5,562 nt of DNA, taken from Ruminococcaceae bacterium UBA6392. GTDB taxonomy: Bacteria > Bacillota > Clostridia > Oscillospirales > Acutalibacteraceae. Positions within the stretch are counted from its first letter, which is position 1, and each line of letters begins with the position of its first letter. The notes beneath the pieces are model-generated. The model saw only the letters and a list, made by a program, of their open reading frames with translations. It did no database searches and was not told the origin of the DNA. Both the position numbers and the translations under genes were made by a program. The DNA lies in contig DJQG01000097.1 of assembly GCA_002438685.1 (NCBI GenBank), positions 1-5,562 on the forward strand, written 5' to 3'. Below, piece by piece: positions 1 to 5,469 of this stretch.

Positions 1-1
1 T

Positions 2-466
2 TTATTTCAGCTTTCCGTACTCATTGAGAAAATCTTCTGTCAACTGCGCCGCATATGCGACGAGCTCGGGGCACGGGCGTTTTTTATAGTCTGCGGTGTT
101 TCTCGGCTCGGGATCGGGTCCGGGCTGAGTTTTTACTCCCGCGAGCAGTTCGCGGCAGATTATCGAGCCCTCGCTCTCTTTGAACTTGTCCGCAAGGGCG
201 CGGACATATGAGTATAGCTCCTTCTTTGCCTGCTCGCCGTCGGGTTCGTCATAGCCGAAGAAGAGACCTATCGCCATAAACATTCCGCTGACTCCGCCGC
301 AGACTTCGCGCATCCTGCCCATTCCGCCGCCGAACGGCGCGGAGAGCCTGAGCGCGGTTTTGACATCGAGTCCCGCATCCTCCGCAAATGCGCCGAGCAC
401 CGCCTGGGAGCAGTTATATCCCTCGTTGAAAAGCTCGCGCGCCTTGTCCGCGTGACCTGTTTTCAT
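2..466 (-). CDS. C_GCAxxG_C_C family putative redox protein
   Basis: A 154-residue protein matching the C_GCAxxG_C_C family, described as putative redox-active proteins of about 140 residues with four invariant cysteines and a CGAxxG motif. All four cysteines are visible: C19 (in GYNCSQAV), C56 (in VCGGVSG, here CGG rather than CGA), C104 (IICREL) and C132 (RPCPEL). A glycine-rich stretch, FGGGMGR, lies at 45-51 just before C56. There is no signal peptide, so it is probably cytosolic. The reading frame stays open upstream to about 631, but that part runs antiparallel over the preceding gene. The ATG at 466 is preferred because it matches the family N-terminus and has an AAGGAAG Shine-Dalgarno 9 nt upstream. 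It is the last visible gene of the rsmD-coaD operon, starting 14 bp after the coiled-coil gene's stop. Members are often reported near transporter genes; none is visible here. The substrate is unknown. The family call is firm, the function is not. Confidence 0.92.
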   Translation of the reverse strand: MKTGHADKARELFNEGYNCSQAVLGAFAEDAGLDVKTALRLSAPFGGGMGRMREVCGGVSGMFMAIGLFFGYDEPDGEQAKKELYSYVRALADKFKESEGSIICRELLAGVKTQPGPDPEPRNTADYKKRPCPELVAYAAQLTEDFLNEYGKLK

Positions 467-475
467 CTTAACGCA

Positions 476-482
476 CTTCCTT
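476..482 (-). promoter_or_regulatory. Shine-Dalgarno for the C_GCAxxG_C_C gene
   Basis: AAGGAAG on the minus strand, overlapping the TAA stop of the upstream coiled-coil gene (481-483) and ending 9 nt before the ATG at 466. It decides the start codon against the longer upstream open frame and suggests re-initiation by ribosomes finishing the preceding gene. Confidence 0.75.
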
Positions 483-1245
483 ACTGAGGATTCTTCTCGC
501 CTTTGTAGGTGTCGCTTATCTTCTGTCTTGCGTCCCTGACCTCGTTTATGCTCGCGACAAGAGCCTTGTCCGCGCTGCGCAGGACGCTGTCGGCAAAGTT
601 GCTCGCGGCCTCGCGGATATCCGCAGACCACTTCTTCGCCCTCGCGAGAGTCTCATTCGACTCCGCGTTAGCTTTTTTGACTATATCATCCGCTTGGCGG
701 GTCGCGTTGGAGAGCATCTCTTCAGCTCTCGCTATCGCGGAGTTGACTCGCTCGGTTGCCTCGTTCTGCGAATTGACCTTGAGCTGTGACGCATATGCGC
801 GCGCCTGCGCGGTTATCTCGTTCTCGTCGAGAAGCTTATTTGCCGTCTGCTGCGCCTTTTCAACTACCGCCGCCGCGTCGCTCTTTGCCTTTGCAACAGT
901 CTCCTCGGCGAGCTTGTTCGCGCTGTCAACGGTCTTCTGGGCGTTGGCGTTGGCGGCTGAGATTATCTGCTCACTCTTCGCCTCGGTCTTTTCCACAAGA
1001 GTCTGCGCCTTTTCCTGAGCGCGGGCAACGGATGCCGCCGCCTCGCTCTTTGCCTTCTCGATTATCTCCTTGCGGTTGGCTGTTATCGACTTTGCCTGGT
1101 CGACCTCCTCGGGGATTATCTCGCGCAGCTGCGCGATGCACTCGCGTATCTCCTCGGCGTTGACCGCAGTCTTTTTTGAAAGCGTTATCTTTGTGCCGCT
1201 GTCGAGAATATTCTCTATCTGCTCCAGAAGGGAATCTATGTTCAT
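481..1245 (-). CDS. Ala/Glu/Lys-rich coiled-coil protein (coaD-linked, 'ATPase/V-type subunit H-like' hypothetical)
   Basis: A 254-residue protein with no signal peptide or membrane segment. Residues 1-55 form a short N-terminal module (MNIDSLLEQIENILDSGTKI, then NAEEIRECIAQLREIIPEEV). About residues 55-245 are almost uninterrupted alanine-rich helix with spaced A/V positions and many E/K/Q residues, as in KAKSEAAASVARAQEKAQ and EETVAKAKSDAAAVVEKAQQ, so a long coiled coil is expected. It resembles proteins next to coaD in many Clostridia that are loosely labelled ATPase or vacuolar ATPase subunit H/ATP synthase B-like. I see no P-loop, so an enzymatic ATPase label is not supported. Its ATG overlaps the coaD stop by 4 bp (ATGA) with GAGGAG 9 nt upstream, so it is translationally coupled to coaD. 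The function is unknown; a scaffold or filament-like role is only an inference from shape. The CDS is certain, the role is open. Confidence 0.9.
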   Translation of the reverse strand: MNIDSLLEQIENILDSGTKITLSKKTAVNAEEIRECIAQLREIIPEEVDQAKSITANRKEIIEKAKSEAAASVARAQEKAQTLVEKTEAKSEQIISAANANAQKTVDSANKLAEETVAKAKSDAAAVVEKAQQTANKLLDENEITAQARAYASQLKVNSQNEATERVNSAIARAEEMLSNATRQADDIVKKANAESNETLARAKKWSADIREAASNFADSVLRSADKALVASINEVRDARQKISDTYKGEKNPQ

Positions 1246-1739
1246 TTTGAAGCGCTCCTCTCTCTTATTCTTTTGACAATATCATCATGCACCTCGGGCG
1301 GGACAAAGTCCGAGATGTCCCCGCCGAACTCGCAAACCTGCTTGACGACGCTCGACGAGAGGTACATATAATCCGAATTTGCCGTTATGAAAACAGTTTC
1401 GATATTCGGATTGAGTTTCTTGTTTGTCAGCGCCTGCTGGAATTCGTAGTCGAAGTCCGAGACGGCGCGCAGACCCTTGACTATCGCTACAGCGCCCTTT
1501 TCCTGGGCATAGGCGGCGAGAAGCCCGTCGTGCATATCGACAACAACATTGTCGAGATCCTTGACGCATCTTGTTATGAGCTCAACGCGCTCTATCGCGC
1601 TGAAATATGAATTGGGCTTATGATAGTTGTGCATGACGACGACTATGACCCTGTCAAACATGCTCGCGGTGCGCCTGATTATATCAAGATGACCCTTGGT
1701 GACGGGGTCAAAGCTGCCGGGGCATATGGCTATTTTCAT
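1242..1739 (-). CDS. coaD: Phosphopantetheine adenylyltransferase (CoaD/PPAT)
   Basis: Cytosolic enzyme of CoA biosynthesis that transfers AMP from ATP to 4'-phosphopantetheine, giving dephospho-CoA and pyrophosphate. At 165 residues it has the usual length. Visible motifs are the N-terminal PGSFDPVTKGH (7-17) with nucleotidyltransferase TxGH at 14-17, K41 aligning with E. coli K42, KGLRAVSDFDYE (88-99) with R91, and the C-terminal YLSSSVVK (126-133) that binds the ATP phosphates. The substrate loop after strand 2 reads HNYHKPNSYF, one residue longer than in E. coli and with a single rather than double lysine. The start at 1739 has an excellent AAGGAGGG Shine-Dalgarno 9 nt upstream. It overlaps rsmD upstream and the coiled-coil gene downstream by 4 bp each (ATGA), the classic rsmD-coaD arrangement of Firmicutes. 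Confidence 0.98.
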   Translation of the reverse strand: MKIAICPGSFDPVTKGHLDIIRRTASMFDRVIVVVMHNYHKPNSYFSAIERVELITRCVKDLDNVVVDMHDGLLAAYAQEKGAVAIVKGLRAVSDFDYEFQQALTNKKLNPNIETVFITANSDYMYLSSSVVKQVCEFGGDISDFVPPEVHDDIVKRIRERSASK

Positions 1740-2284
1740 TCGTCCTCACCCTCCTTGCGGTAAACGGTGATTTTTATCTTTCCGTAGCGGTAGCTGCGAT
1801 AGAATTTAAGCTCGCCGAAGCTCTCGGGCAGCTCCGAATCGACGGGAGTCTCGCATATTGCGCAGCCGCCGGCGGCAACAACATCAGAGAGCAGCTTCAT
1901 TGAATCGGCCACAAGCGAGCTCGCATATGGCGGATCAAGGAATACTATATCAAACCTGTCCTTCGTCAGCTTCAAAAACGAAAGCGCGTCGGTCTGAACG
2001 ACCTTGGCGTTGTCGCCGAGCTTCGTGTGTTCGAGATTATATTTGACGGCGCTCAGAGAGTCTTTCGACATATCGACAAATGTTGCCGACGCAGCGCCGC
2101 GGCTGAGAGCCTCGATGCCGAGCTGACCCGAACCTGCGAACAGGTCGAGCACGCGCCTGCCCTCTATCTCAAACTGTATTATGCTGAAAACGGACTCTTT
2201 GACGCGGTCGGTAGTCGGGCGGACATCCTCGCCCTCGAGCGTTCTGAGAACTCTGCCGCGTGCCGTGCCTGTTATAACTCTCAT
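1736..2284 (-). CDS. rsmD: 16S rRNA (guanine(966)-N2)-methyltransferase RsmD
   Basis: SAM-dependent enzyme that methylates the N2 of G966 in 16S rRNA, acting on 30S subunits or assembly intermediates. The 182 residues match the family length. The N-terminus MRVITGTARGR is typical, followed by RPTTDRVKES (22-31), SAM-binding motif I VLDLFAGSGQLGIEALSRGA (45-64, usually GALG rather than GQLG), acidic D71 ending strand 2, and the catalytic motif DPPY (117-120) of N2-guanine/N6-adenine methyltransferases. An in-frame ATG lies 24 nt upstream at 2308. I chose 2284 because it has AAAGGA 9 nt upstream and gives the canonical N-terminus. It is the first gene of the rsmD-coaD-coiled-coil-C_GCAxxG unit and overlaps coaD by 4 bp. 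A promoter candidate sits 65-95 nt upstream, at the uvrC stop. Confidence 0.96.
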   Translation of the reverse strand: MRVITGTARGRVLRTLEGEDVRPTTDRVKESVFSIIQFEIEGRRVLDLFAGSGQLGIEALSRGAASATFVDMSKDSLSAVKYNLEHTKLGDNAKVVQTDALSFLKLTKDRFDIVFLDPPYASSLVADSMKLLSDVVAAGGCAICETPVDSELPESFGELKFYRSYRYGKIKITVYRKEGEDE

Positions 2285-2293
2285 ATCATCAGT

Positions 2294-2299
2294 TCCTTT
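2294..2299 (-). promoter_or_regulatory. Shine-Dalgarno for rsmD
   Basis: AAAGGA on the minus strand with 9 nt to the ATG at 2284. It lies inside the N-terminal extension that would result from starting at 2308, so it argues for the shorter, canonical RsmD start. Confidence 0.75.
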
Positions 2300-2322
2300 A
2301 TACTGCATTTATCTTTTCGATC

Positions 2323-2337
2323 TGCGGTTTTGCCGCA
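2323..2337 (-). other. Small hairpin in the rsmD leader
   Basis: A 5-bp perfect stem TGCGG/CCGCA with a 5-nt loop, located between the predicted transcription start and the rsmD ribosome binding site. It has no following T run, so it is not a terminator for uvrC. It may be a minor leader structure or chance. Confidence 0.3.
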
Positions 2338-2348
2338 CTGTTATACAT

Positions 2349-2377
2349 ATTATTACATTTATATGCGCCCGTGTCAA
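2349..2377 (-). promoter_or_regulatory. Sigma-A-type promoter for the rsmD-coaD operon
   Basis: On the minus strand, a perfect -35 TTGACA (2372-2377) is followed by a 17-nt spacer and AATAAT (2349-2354, 5 of 6 to TATAAT). A TG one base upstream of the -10 gives an extended -10. The -35 contains the TGA stop codon of uvrC (2374-2376). The predicted start near 2341-2342 gives a leader of about 57 nt to rsmD. No terminator separates uvrC from rsmD, so this would add to, not replace, read-through from uvrC. Assignment is by consensus match only. Confidence 0.65.
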
Positions 2378-4218
2378 GATTCCGGATGCAGGGCGTCGTA
2401 TATAGTCTGCGCCATGGAGTCGGAGATACCCAAGACATTTTTGAGCTCGTCAACGCCCGCATTTTTTATGGCGGTCACGGTCTTGAAATGCCGCAGGAGC
2501 GCCTTTGCCCGCGACGGTCCGACGCCGGGAATATCCGTCAGCGTACTTGAGAGCGCGGAGGCTTTGTGCTTCTGTCTGTGATAGGTCACGGCGAAGCGGT
2601 GAACCTCCTCCTGTATCTCCGCAACGAGAGTGAATGCGCGGCGTTTTGAAGTGAACGCTATCTCGCCGCCGGATTTCGCTATCGCGCGCGTGCGGTGGCT
2701 GCCGTCTTTGACCATGCCGAAAAGCGGGATGTTTTCAAGCCCGTGCTTTTTGAGTATCGGCTCGACCGCCGAAACCTGTCCCTTGCCGCCGTCGAGCAGG
2801 ATAAGATCGGGCAGGCGACCGAAGCCCTCGCCGCTCTCTTTTTCTTCCTCGTATCTCGTGAATCTTCTGTCGAGCACCTCCGCCATGGAGGCGTAGTCGT
2901 CCTGACCGGTGAAGCCTTTTATCATGAATCGGCGGTAACCGCGCCTGTAGGGCTCGCCGTTTCGGAAAACTATCATGCCCGCGACATTGTCGCTTCCGGC
3001 GGTGTGCGAGATATCATATGATTCGATAAATTCCGGCGCGGCGGGCAGCCCGAGCATACCTGCAAGCTCGTCGAGCGCGGCAGTCTTTCTGCCGGCGGTG
3101 CCTGTCAGCGGAGTCAGGTACTGCGCGGCGTTCGAGCGGCACATCTCGAAAAGCTTCTTCTGCTCGCCCGCGGTACTGTGGGATATTATTACCTTTTTGC
3201 CCTTCTTTTCGCTCAGCCACCGTTCGAGCAGCTCGCTGTCGGCGACTTCGCCGTCAACCGACACGCGGCGCGGGACAAAGTCTCTTATCATATAGAAGCT
3301 GCGGATAAGCTCGGCGAGCGTCTCCGCCGTGTCTTCCGGCACATCGGTTATGAAATTCTCGCTGTCATAGAGCCTGCCGTCCGCGAAGCGGAGCACGGAG
3401 AGACACGCTTTGCCGGACGATGCCGCGCCCGTTACGAGGGCAAAGACATCCTGCTCCCTGACATCGGCGGACATAACCTTCTGCTTTCCGCCGAGGCGTT
3501 TTATCGCGGCTATTCTGTCGCGCAGACGCGCCGCCTTTTCAAACTCGAGGTTTTCCGCCGCGTCCTCCATGCGCTTCTGAAGATCCGCGAGCGCGGCGGT
3601 TCCGCCCTCTTTTATAAACGCGAGAGCGTCCTCAACTGCTTCGTTATACTGCGAGAACGGCACCTTGCCGCTGCACACGCCGCTGCACTGACCGATAAAA
3701 AAATTGAGGCACGGGCGGCTCTTCCCGAAGTCGCGCGGGAACACTTTGTTGCACTGCGGCAGGCGGAATATCTTCTTCGCCTCGTCAACAGTATTGCGTG
3801 CGGCAAACGAGCTCATATACGGACCGATATACTTCGCGCCGTCGTCCTCGCGCTGGAGCACAGCATATATGTTGCGCCACTTGCCGGGCGTGACTTTTAT
3901 ATATGAATAGCCCTTGTCGTCCTTTAAAAGAATGTTATACTTCGGGGAATGCTGCTTTATAAGGCTGCATTCGAGCACGAGGGCTTCAAACTCGCTGTCG
4001 GTGAGAATGACATCGAAATCATCGACATTTTCGACCATTTTGCGCACTTTTACAGTGTGGTTATGCTCGGAGCCGAAATACTGGCTGACGCGGTTCTTGA
4101 GCGCCTTCGCCTTGCCGACATATATTATCTCCGAGCTGCTGTTTTTCATCAGATAGACGCCGGGGGTCAGCGGAAGCTGCATCGCCTTTTTGCGAAGCTC
4201 CTTGATTTTCGGGTTCAT
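2374..4218 (-). CDS. uvrC: Excinuclease ABC subunit C (UvrC)
   Basis: Dual-incision nuclease of nucleotide excision repair. It binds the UvrB-DNA complex and cuts 3' then 5' of the lesion. The 614 residues are full length. Domains in order: GIY-YIG nuclease with GVY (20-22), YVG (33-35), R43 and the EALVLE segment (78-83); four cysteines C156, C170, C178, C182 in the spacing that holds the [4Fe-4S] cluster reported for E. coli UvrC; UVR/UvrB-binding segment (about 211-245, FEKAARLRDRI); RNase H-like 5' nuclease with D402 (YDISH), D441 (GQDDY), D476 (LLDGGKGQ) and H540, aligning with E. coli D399, D438, D466 and H538; and tandem helix-hairpin-helix at 560-611 (DIPGVGPSRAKALL). The start at 4218 has AGGTGA close upstream. 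It heads the minus-strand block and diverges from the yccF-like gene. No defect is visible. Confidence 0.98.
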   Translation of the reverse strand: MNPKIKELRKKAMQLPLTPGVYLMKNSSSEIIYVGKAKALKNRVSQYFGSEHNHTVKVRKMVENVDDFDVILTDSEFEALVLECSLIKQHSPKYNILLKDDKGYSYIKVTPGKWRNIYAVLQREDDGAKYIGPYMSSFAARNTVDEAKKIFRLPQCNKVFPRDFGKSRPCLNFFIGQCSGVCSGKVPFSQYNEAVEDALAFIKEGGTAALADLQKRMEDAAENLEFEKAARLRDRIAAIKRLGGKQKVMSADVREQDVFALVTGAASSGKACLSVLRFADGRLYDSENFITDVPEDTAETLAELIRSFYMIRDFVPRRVSVDGEVADSELLERWLSEKKGKKVIISHSTAGEQKKLFEMCRSNAAQYLTPLTGTAGRKTAALDELAGMLGLPAAPEFIESYDISHTAGSDNVAGMIVFRNGEPYRRGYRRFMIKGFTGQDDYASMAEVLDRRFTRYEEEKESGEGFGRLPDLILLDGGKGQVSAVEPILKKHGLENIPLFGMVKDGSHRTRAIAKSGGEIAFTSKRRAFTLVAEIQEEVHRFAVTYHRQKHKASALSSTLTDIPGVGPSRAKALLRHFKTVTAIKNAGVDELKNVLGISDSMAQTIYDALHPES

Positions 4219-4255
4219 TCTCTCACCTGCCTTTTAACACATTTTTGACACATAT

Positions 4256-4261
4256 ATTATA
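4256..4261 (-). promoter_or_regulatory. Proximal uvrC promoter -10 box (P1)
   Basis: A perfect TATAAT on the minus strand; transcription would start near 4249 and give a leader of about 30 nt before uvrC. The hexamer 17 nt upstream (TGTTCG) matches the -35 consensus poorly, so the promoter may be weak or activator-dependent. The surrounding sequence is very AT-rich, so a chance match is possible. Confidence 0.45.
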
Positions 4262-4265
4262 CTAT

Positions 4266-4292
4266 AAAAATGCGCCGACGAACAGGGGCGCA
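4266..4292 (-). terminator. Terminator-like hairpin upstream of uvrC
   Basis: On the minus strand, TGCGCC (4287-4292), a 10-nt loop, GGCGCA (4271-4276) and then TTTTT (4266-4270). The shape is that of a short rho-independent terminator pointing towards uvrC. It lies between two TATAAT boxes, and no minus-strand gene is present upstream for it to terminate. It may block antisense transcription from the right, attenuate a distal uvrC transcript, or be a 5'-end stabilising stem. Confidence 0.45.
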
Positions 4293-4297
4293 AAAAA

Positions 4298-4303
4298 ATT
4301 ATA
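4298..4303 (-). promoter_or_regulatory. Possible distal uvrC promoter -10 box (P2)
   Basis: A second perfect TATAAT on the minus strand. A TTGCAA (4319-4324) stands 15 nt upstream and TTGTTG (4322-4327) 18 nt upstream, neither a strong -35. A transcript from here would start at about 4291, at the foot of the GC hairpin. Low confidence because the region is AT-rich. Confidence 0.3.
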
Positions 4304-4322
4304 TTTTGAGTCATTTTTTTGC

Positions 4323-4336
4323 AACAATTCGTTGTT
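4323..4336. repeat. Inverted repeat in the divergent promoter region
   Basis: AACAA, TTCG, TTGTT: a 5-bp perfect inverted repeat with a 4-bp centre. It overlaps the -35 candidates of both directions, a position suited to a repressor or activator site. It is short, so it could be chance. Confidence 0.3.
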
Positions 4337-4360
4337 ATTATCAGAATGCGTGGATATATC
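4332..4360 (+). promoter_or_regulatory. Candidate promoter for the yccF-like/amidase pair
   Basis: TTGTTA (4332-4337), 17-nt spacer, TATATC (4355-4360), each 4 of 6 to consensus. The predicted start near 4367 would place the AAAGGA ribosome site (4368-4373, 11 nt before the ATG) almost at the 5' end. An overlapping alternative is TTGCAA (4319-4324), 17 nt, CAGAAT (4342-4347). Confidence 0.35.
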
Positions 4361-4384
4361 TCCGCGGAAAGGAATATATAAAAG

Positions 4385-4750
4385 ATGAAAACAATCGGCA
4401 ACATTGTCTGGTTTATCTTCGGCGGATTTCTTGCGGCGCTGATGTGGCTGATGAGCGGTCTCATATGCTGTGTCACAATTGTGGGCATACCGCTCGGCAA
4501 GCAGTGCTTCAAATTCGCGCGTCTGTCTGCGGCTCCGTTCGGCAAGGATATAAGATTCGGCGGCGGTGCGCCGAGCTTCATTGCAAATATTCTGTGGATA
4601 ATCCTGCTCGGCTGGGAGAACGCCGTCTACTGTGCCGCGATGGGCGTTGTATGCTGCTGCACAATAATCGGCATCCCGCTCGGACTCCAGTATTTCAAAT
4701 TCGCAAAGCTTGCATTCATGCCTTTCGGCTCAGAGGTGGTTGACTGCTGA
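4385..4750 (+). CDS. yccF: YccF-family (DUF307) inner membrane protein
   Basis: A 121-residue integral membrane protein built from two copies of a module of about 51 residues, 6-56 and 68-118, offset by exactly 62 residues. Paired landmarks are N6/N68, W9/W71, TIVGIPLG (31-38)/TIIGIPLG (93-100), FKFA (42-45)/FKFA (104-107) and PFG (51-53)/PFG (113-115). This duplicated GIP...PFG layout is the YccF domain signature. Hydrophobic stretches at about 7-33 and 66-95 would span the membrane. Cysteines cluster at 28-29 and 90-92. The molecular function of the family is not established. AAAGGA 11 nt upstream supports the start. The gene lies 3 bp before an amidase gene, so the two are probably co-transcribed, which suggests but does not prove an envelope role. 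The symbol is by family resemblance. Confidence 0.92.
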   Translation: MKTIGNIVWFIFGGFLAALMWLMSGLICCVTIVGIPLGKQCFKFARLSAAPFGKDIRFGGGAPSFIANILWIILLGWENAVYCAAMGVVCCCTIIGIPLGLQYFKFAKLAFMPFGSEVVDC

Positions 4751-4753
4751 CAT

Positions 4754-5395
4754 ATGAAAAAACGAACGGCAAAAATAATTTTCATCATCTGCCTTGTCAT
4801 TGCCGCTGCGGCGGCTCTGACGGCGGGAATAGTTATGGACAGCATGCGCGTTGATGTCTGCCTCGACCCCGGTCACGGCGGAGACGACTCCGGCGCTCAA
4901 TACGAGGGCAGGCTCGAAAAGGACGACAATCTCGAGCTCGCGCTGGCGGTCGAAAAAGAGCTGACAGCGCGTGGGGTCAAGGTCTGCATGACGCGCGACG
5001 ACGACACTTTCATCTCCCTCGCCGGACGGTGCAGAAAGGCGAATACCCGCCGGGCGAAGCTATTTGTCGCGCTCCACCGCAACAGCGCGGAGAACGCACA
5101 CGGCGTTGAGATATGGATTCATTCGGAATCGCCGCCCAAGGACACCACACTCGCGCAAAACATCTGCGACGCGCTCGCCACCGCCGGAATCTCAGAAAAC
5201 AGGGGCGTGAAATCCGGTTTCGCACGCGAGGACGGAGAGAACTATTTCGTCAACAGCCGCACGAATATGCCAAGCTGCCTCGCCGAGATAGGCTTCATAA
5301 CCGACGACGGCGACAACCGCCTGTTTGATGACAACCTCGAATCCTACGCCGAGGCGATAGCTGACGGAATAGCAAAGACACTGAATGAGATATAA
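4754..5395 (+). CDS. Membrane-anchored N-acetylmuramoyl-L-alanine amidase (Amidase_3)
   Basis: Zinc-dependent amidase that cleaves the bond between N-acetylmuramic acid and L-alanine in peptidoglycan. The 213 residues consist of a positively charged start and one hydrophobic segment (about 8-28), with no lipobox and no clear signal peptidase site, so probably a membrane anchor, followed directly by one catalytic domain. Expected zinc ligands are H41 (LDPGHGG), E55 (LEKDDNL) and H108 (ALHRNSA); the catalytic glutamate is E178 (LAEIGFITDD). There is no SPOR, SH3 or cell-wall-binding repeat. Size and layout resemble the sporulation cortex amidase CwlD, but I cannot separate that from a vegetative amidase. 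The start lies 3 bp after the yccF-like stop. The nearest purine-rich site, AGAGGTGG (4732-4739), is 14 nt away, so translation may depend on coupling. A strong terminator follows. Confidence 0.95.
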   Translation: MKKRTAKIIFIICLVIAAAAALTAGIVMDSMRVDVCLDPGHGGDDSGAQYEGRLEKDDNLELALAVEKELTARGVKVCMTRDDDTFISLAGRCRKANTRRAKLFVALHRNSAENAHGVEIWIHSESPPKDTTLAQNICDALATAGISENRGVKSGFAREDGENYFVNSRTNMPSCLAEIGFITDDGDNRLFDDNLESYAEAIADGIAKTLNEI

Positions 5396-5435
5396 AAATC
5401 GGCCATCTGAAAAACAAGTGTTCATAAAAAGTTTC

Positions 5436-5469
5436 AGTCCCGACAGCACTGTCTGCCGGGACTTTTCTT
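5436..5469 (+). terminator. Rho-independent terminator after the amidase gene
   Basis: Outer stem AGTCCCG (5436-5442)/CGGGACT (5457-5463), continued by an inner ACAG/CTGT pair (5443-5446/5449-5452) with a small one-sided bulge, then TTTTCTT. It lies 40 bp after the amidase stop and closes the yccF-amidase unit. Confidence 0.85.

Noticed and set aside
467..631. Upstream extension of the four-cysteine protein to 209 residues
   Set aside because: The added residues are Arg/Gln/Glu-rich, out of frame over the coiled-coil gene, absent from the family, and the ribosome site supports the ATG at 466.
509..1018. A 169-residue plus-strand open frame rich in Ala/Ser/Phe
   Set aside because: It is the antisense shadow of the repetitive Ala/Glu/Lys coiled-coil gene.
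2027..2581. A 184-residue plus-strand open frame bridging rsmD, the spacer and the end of uvrC
   Set aside because: It is antisense to two well-supported genes and crosses the rsmD promoter. It has no family resemblance.
3178..3906. A 242-residue plus-strand open frame
   Set aside because: It lies wholly antisense within uvrC, whose motifs are intact. Long antisense frames are expected from biased third positions, and the translation shows no recognisable motif.
4245..4250. Plus-strand TTGACA as a -35 for the yccF-like gene
   Set aside because: No -10-like hexamer lies 16-18 nt downstream (position 4268 onward reads AAATGC), and the start would be over 100 bp from the gene.
4271..4292. SOS (LexA) box for uvrC
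   Set aside because: One GAAC half-site is present in CGAACAGGGG but the partner GTTC at the required spacing is missing.
4234..4581. A 115-residue minus-strand open frame upstream of uvrC
   Set aside because: It is antisense to the yccF-like gene and runs through both uvrC promoter candidates and the GC hairpin. It ends in a chance ATG-TGT-TAA just before uvrC.
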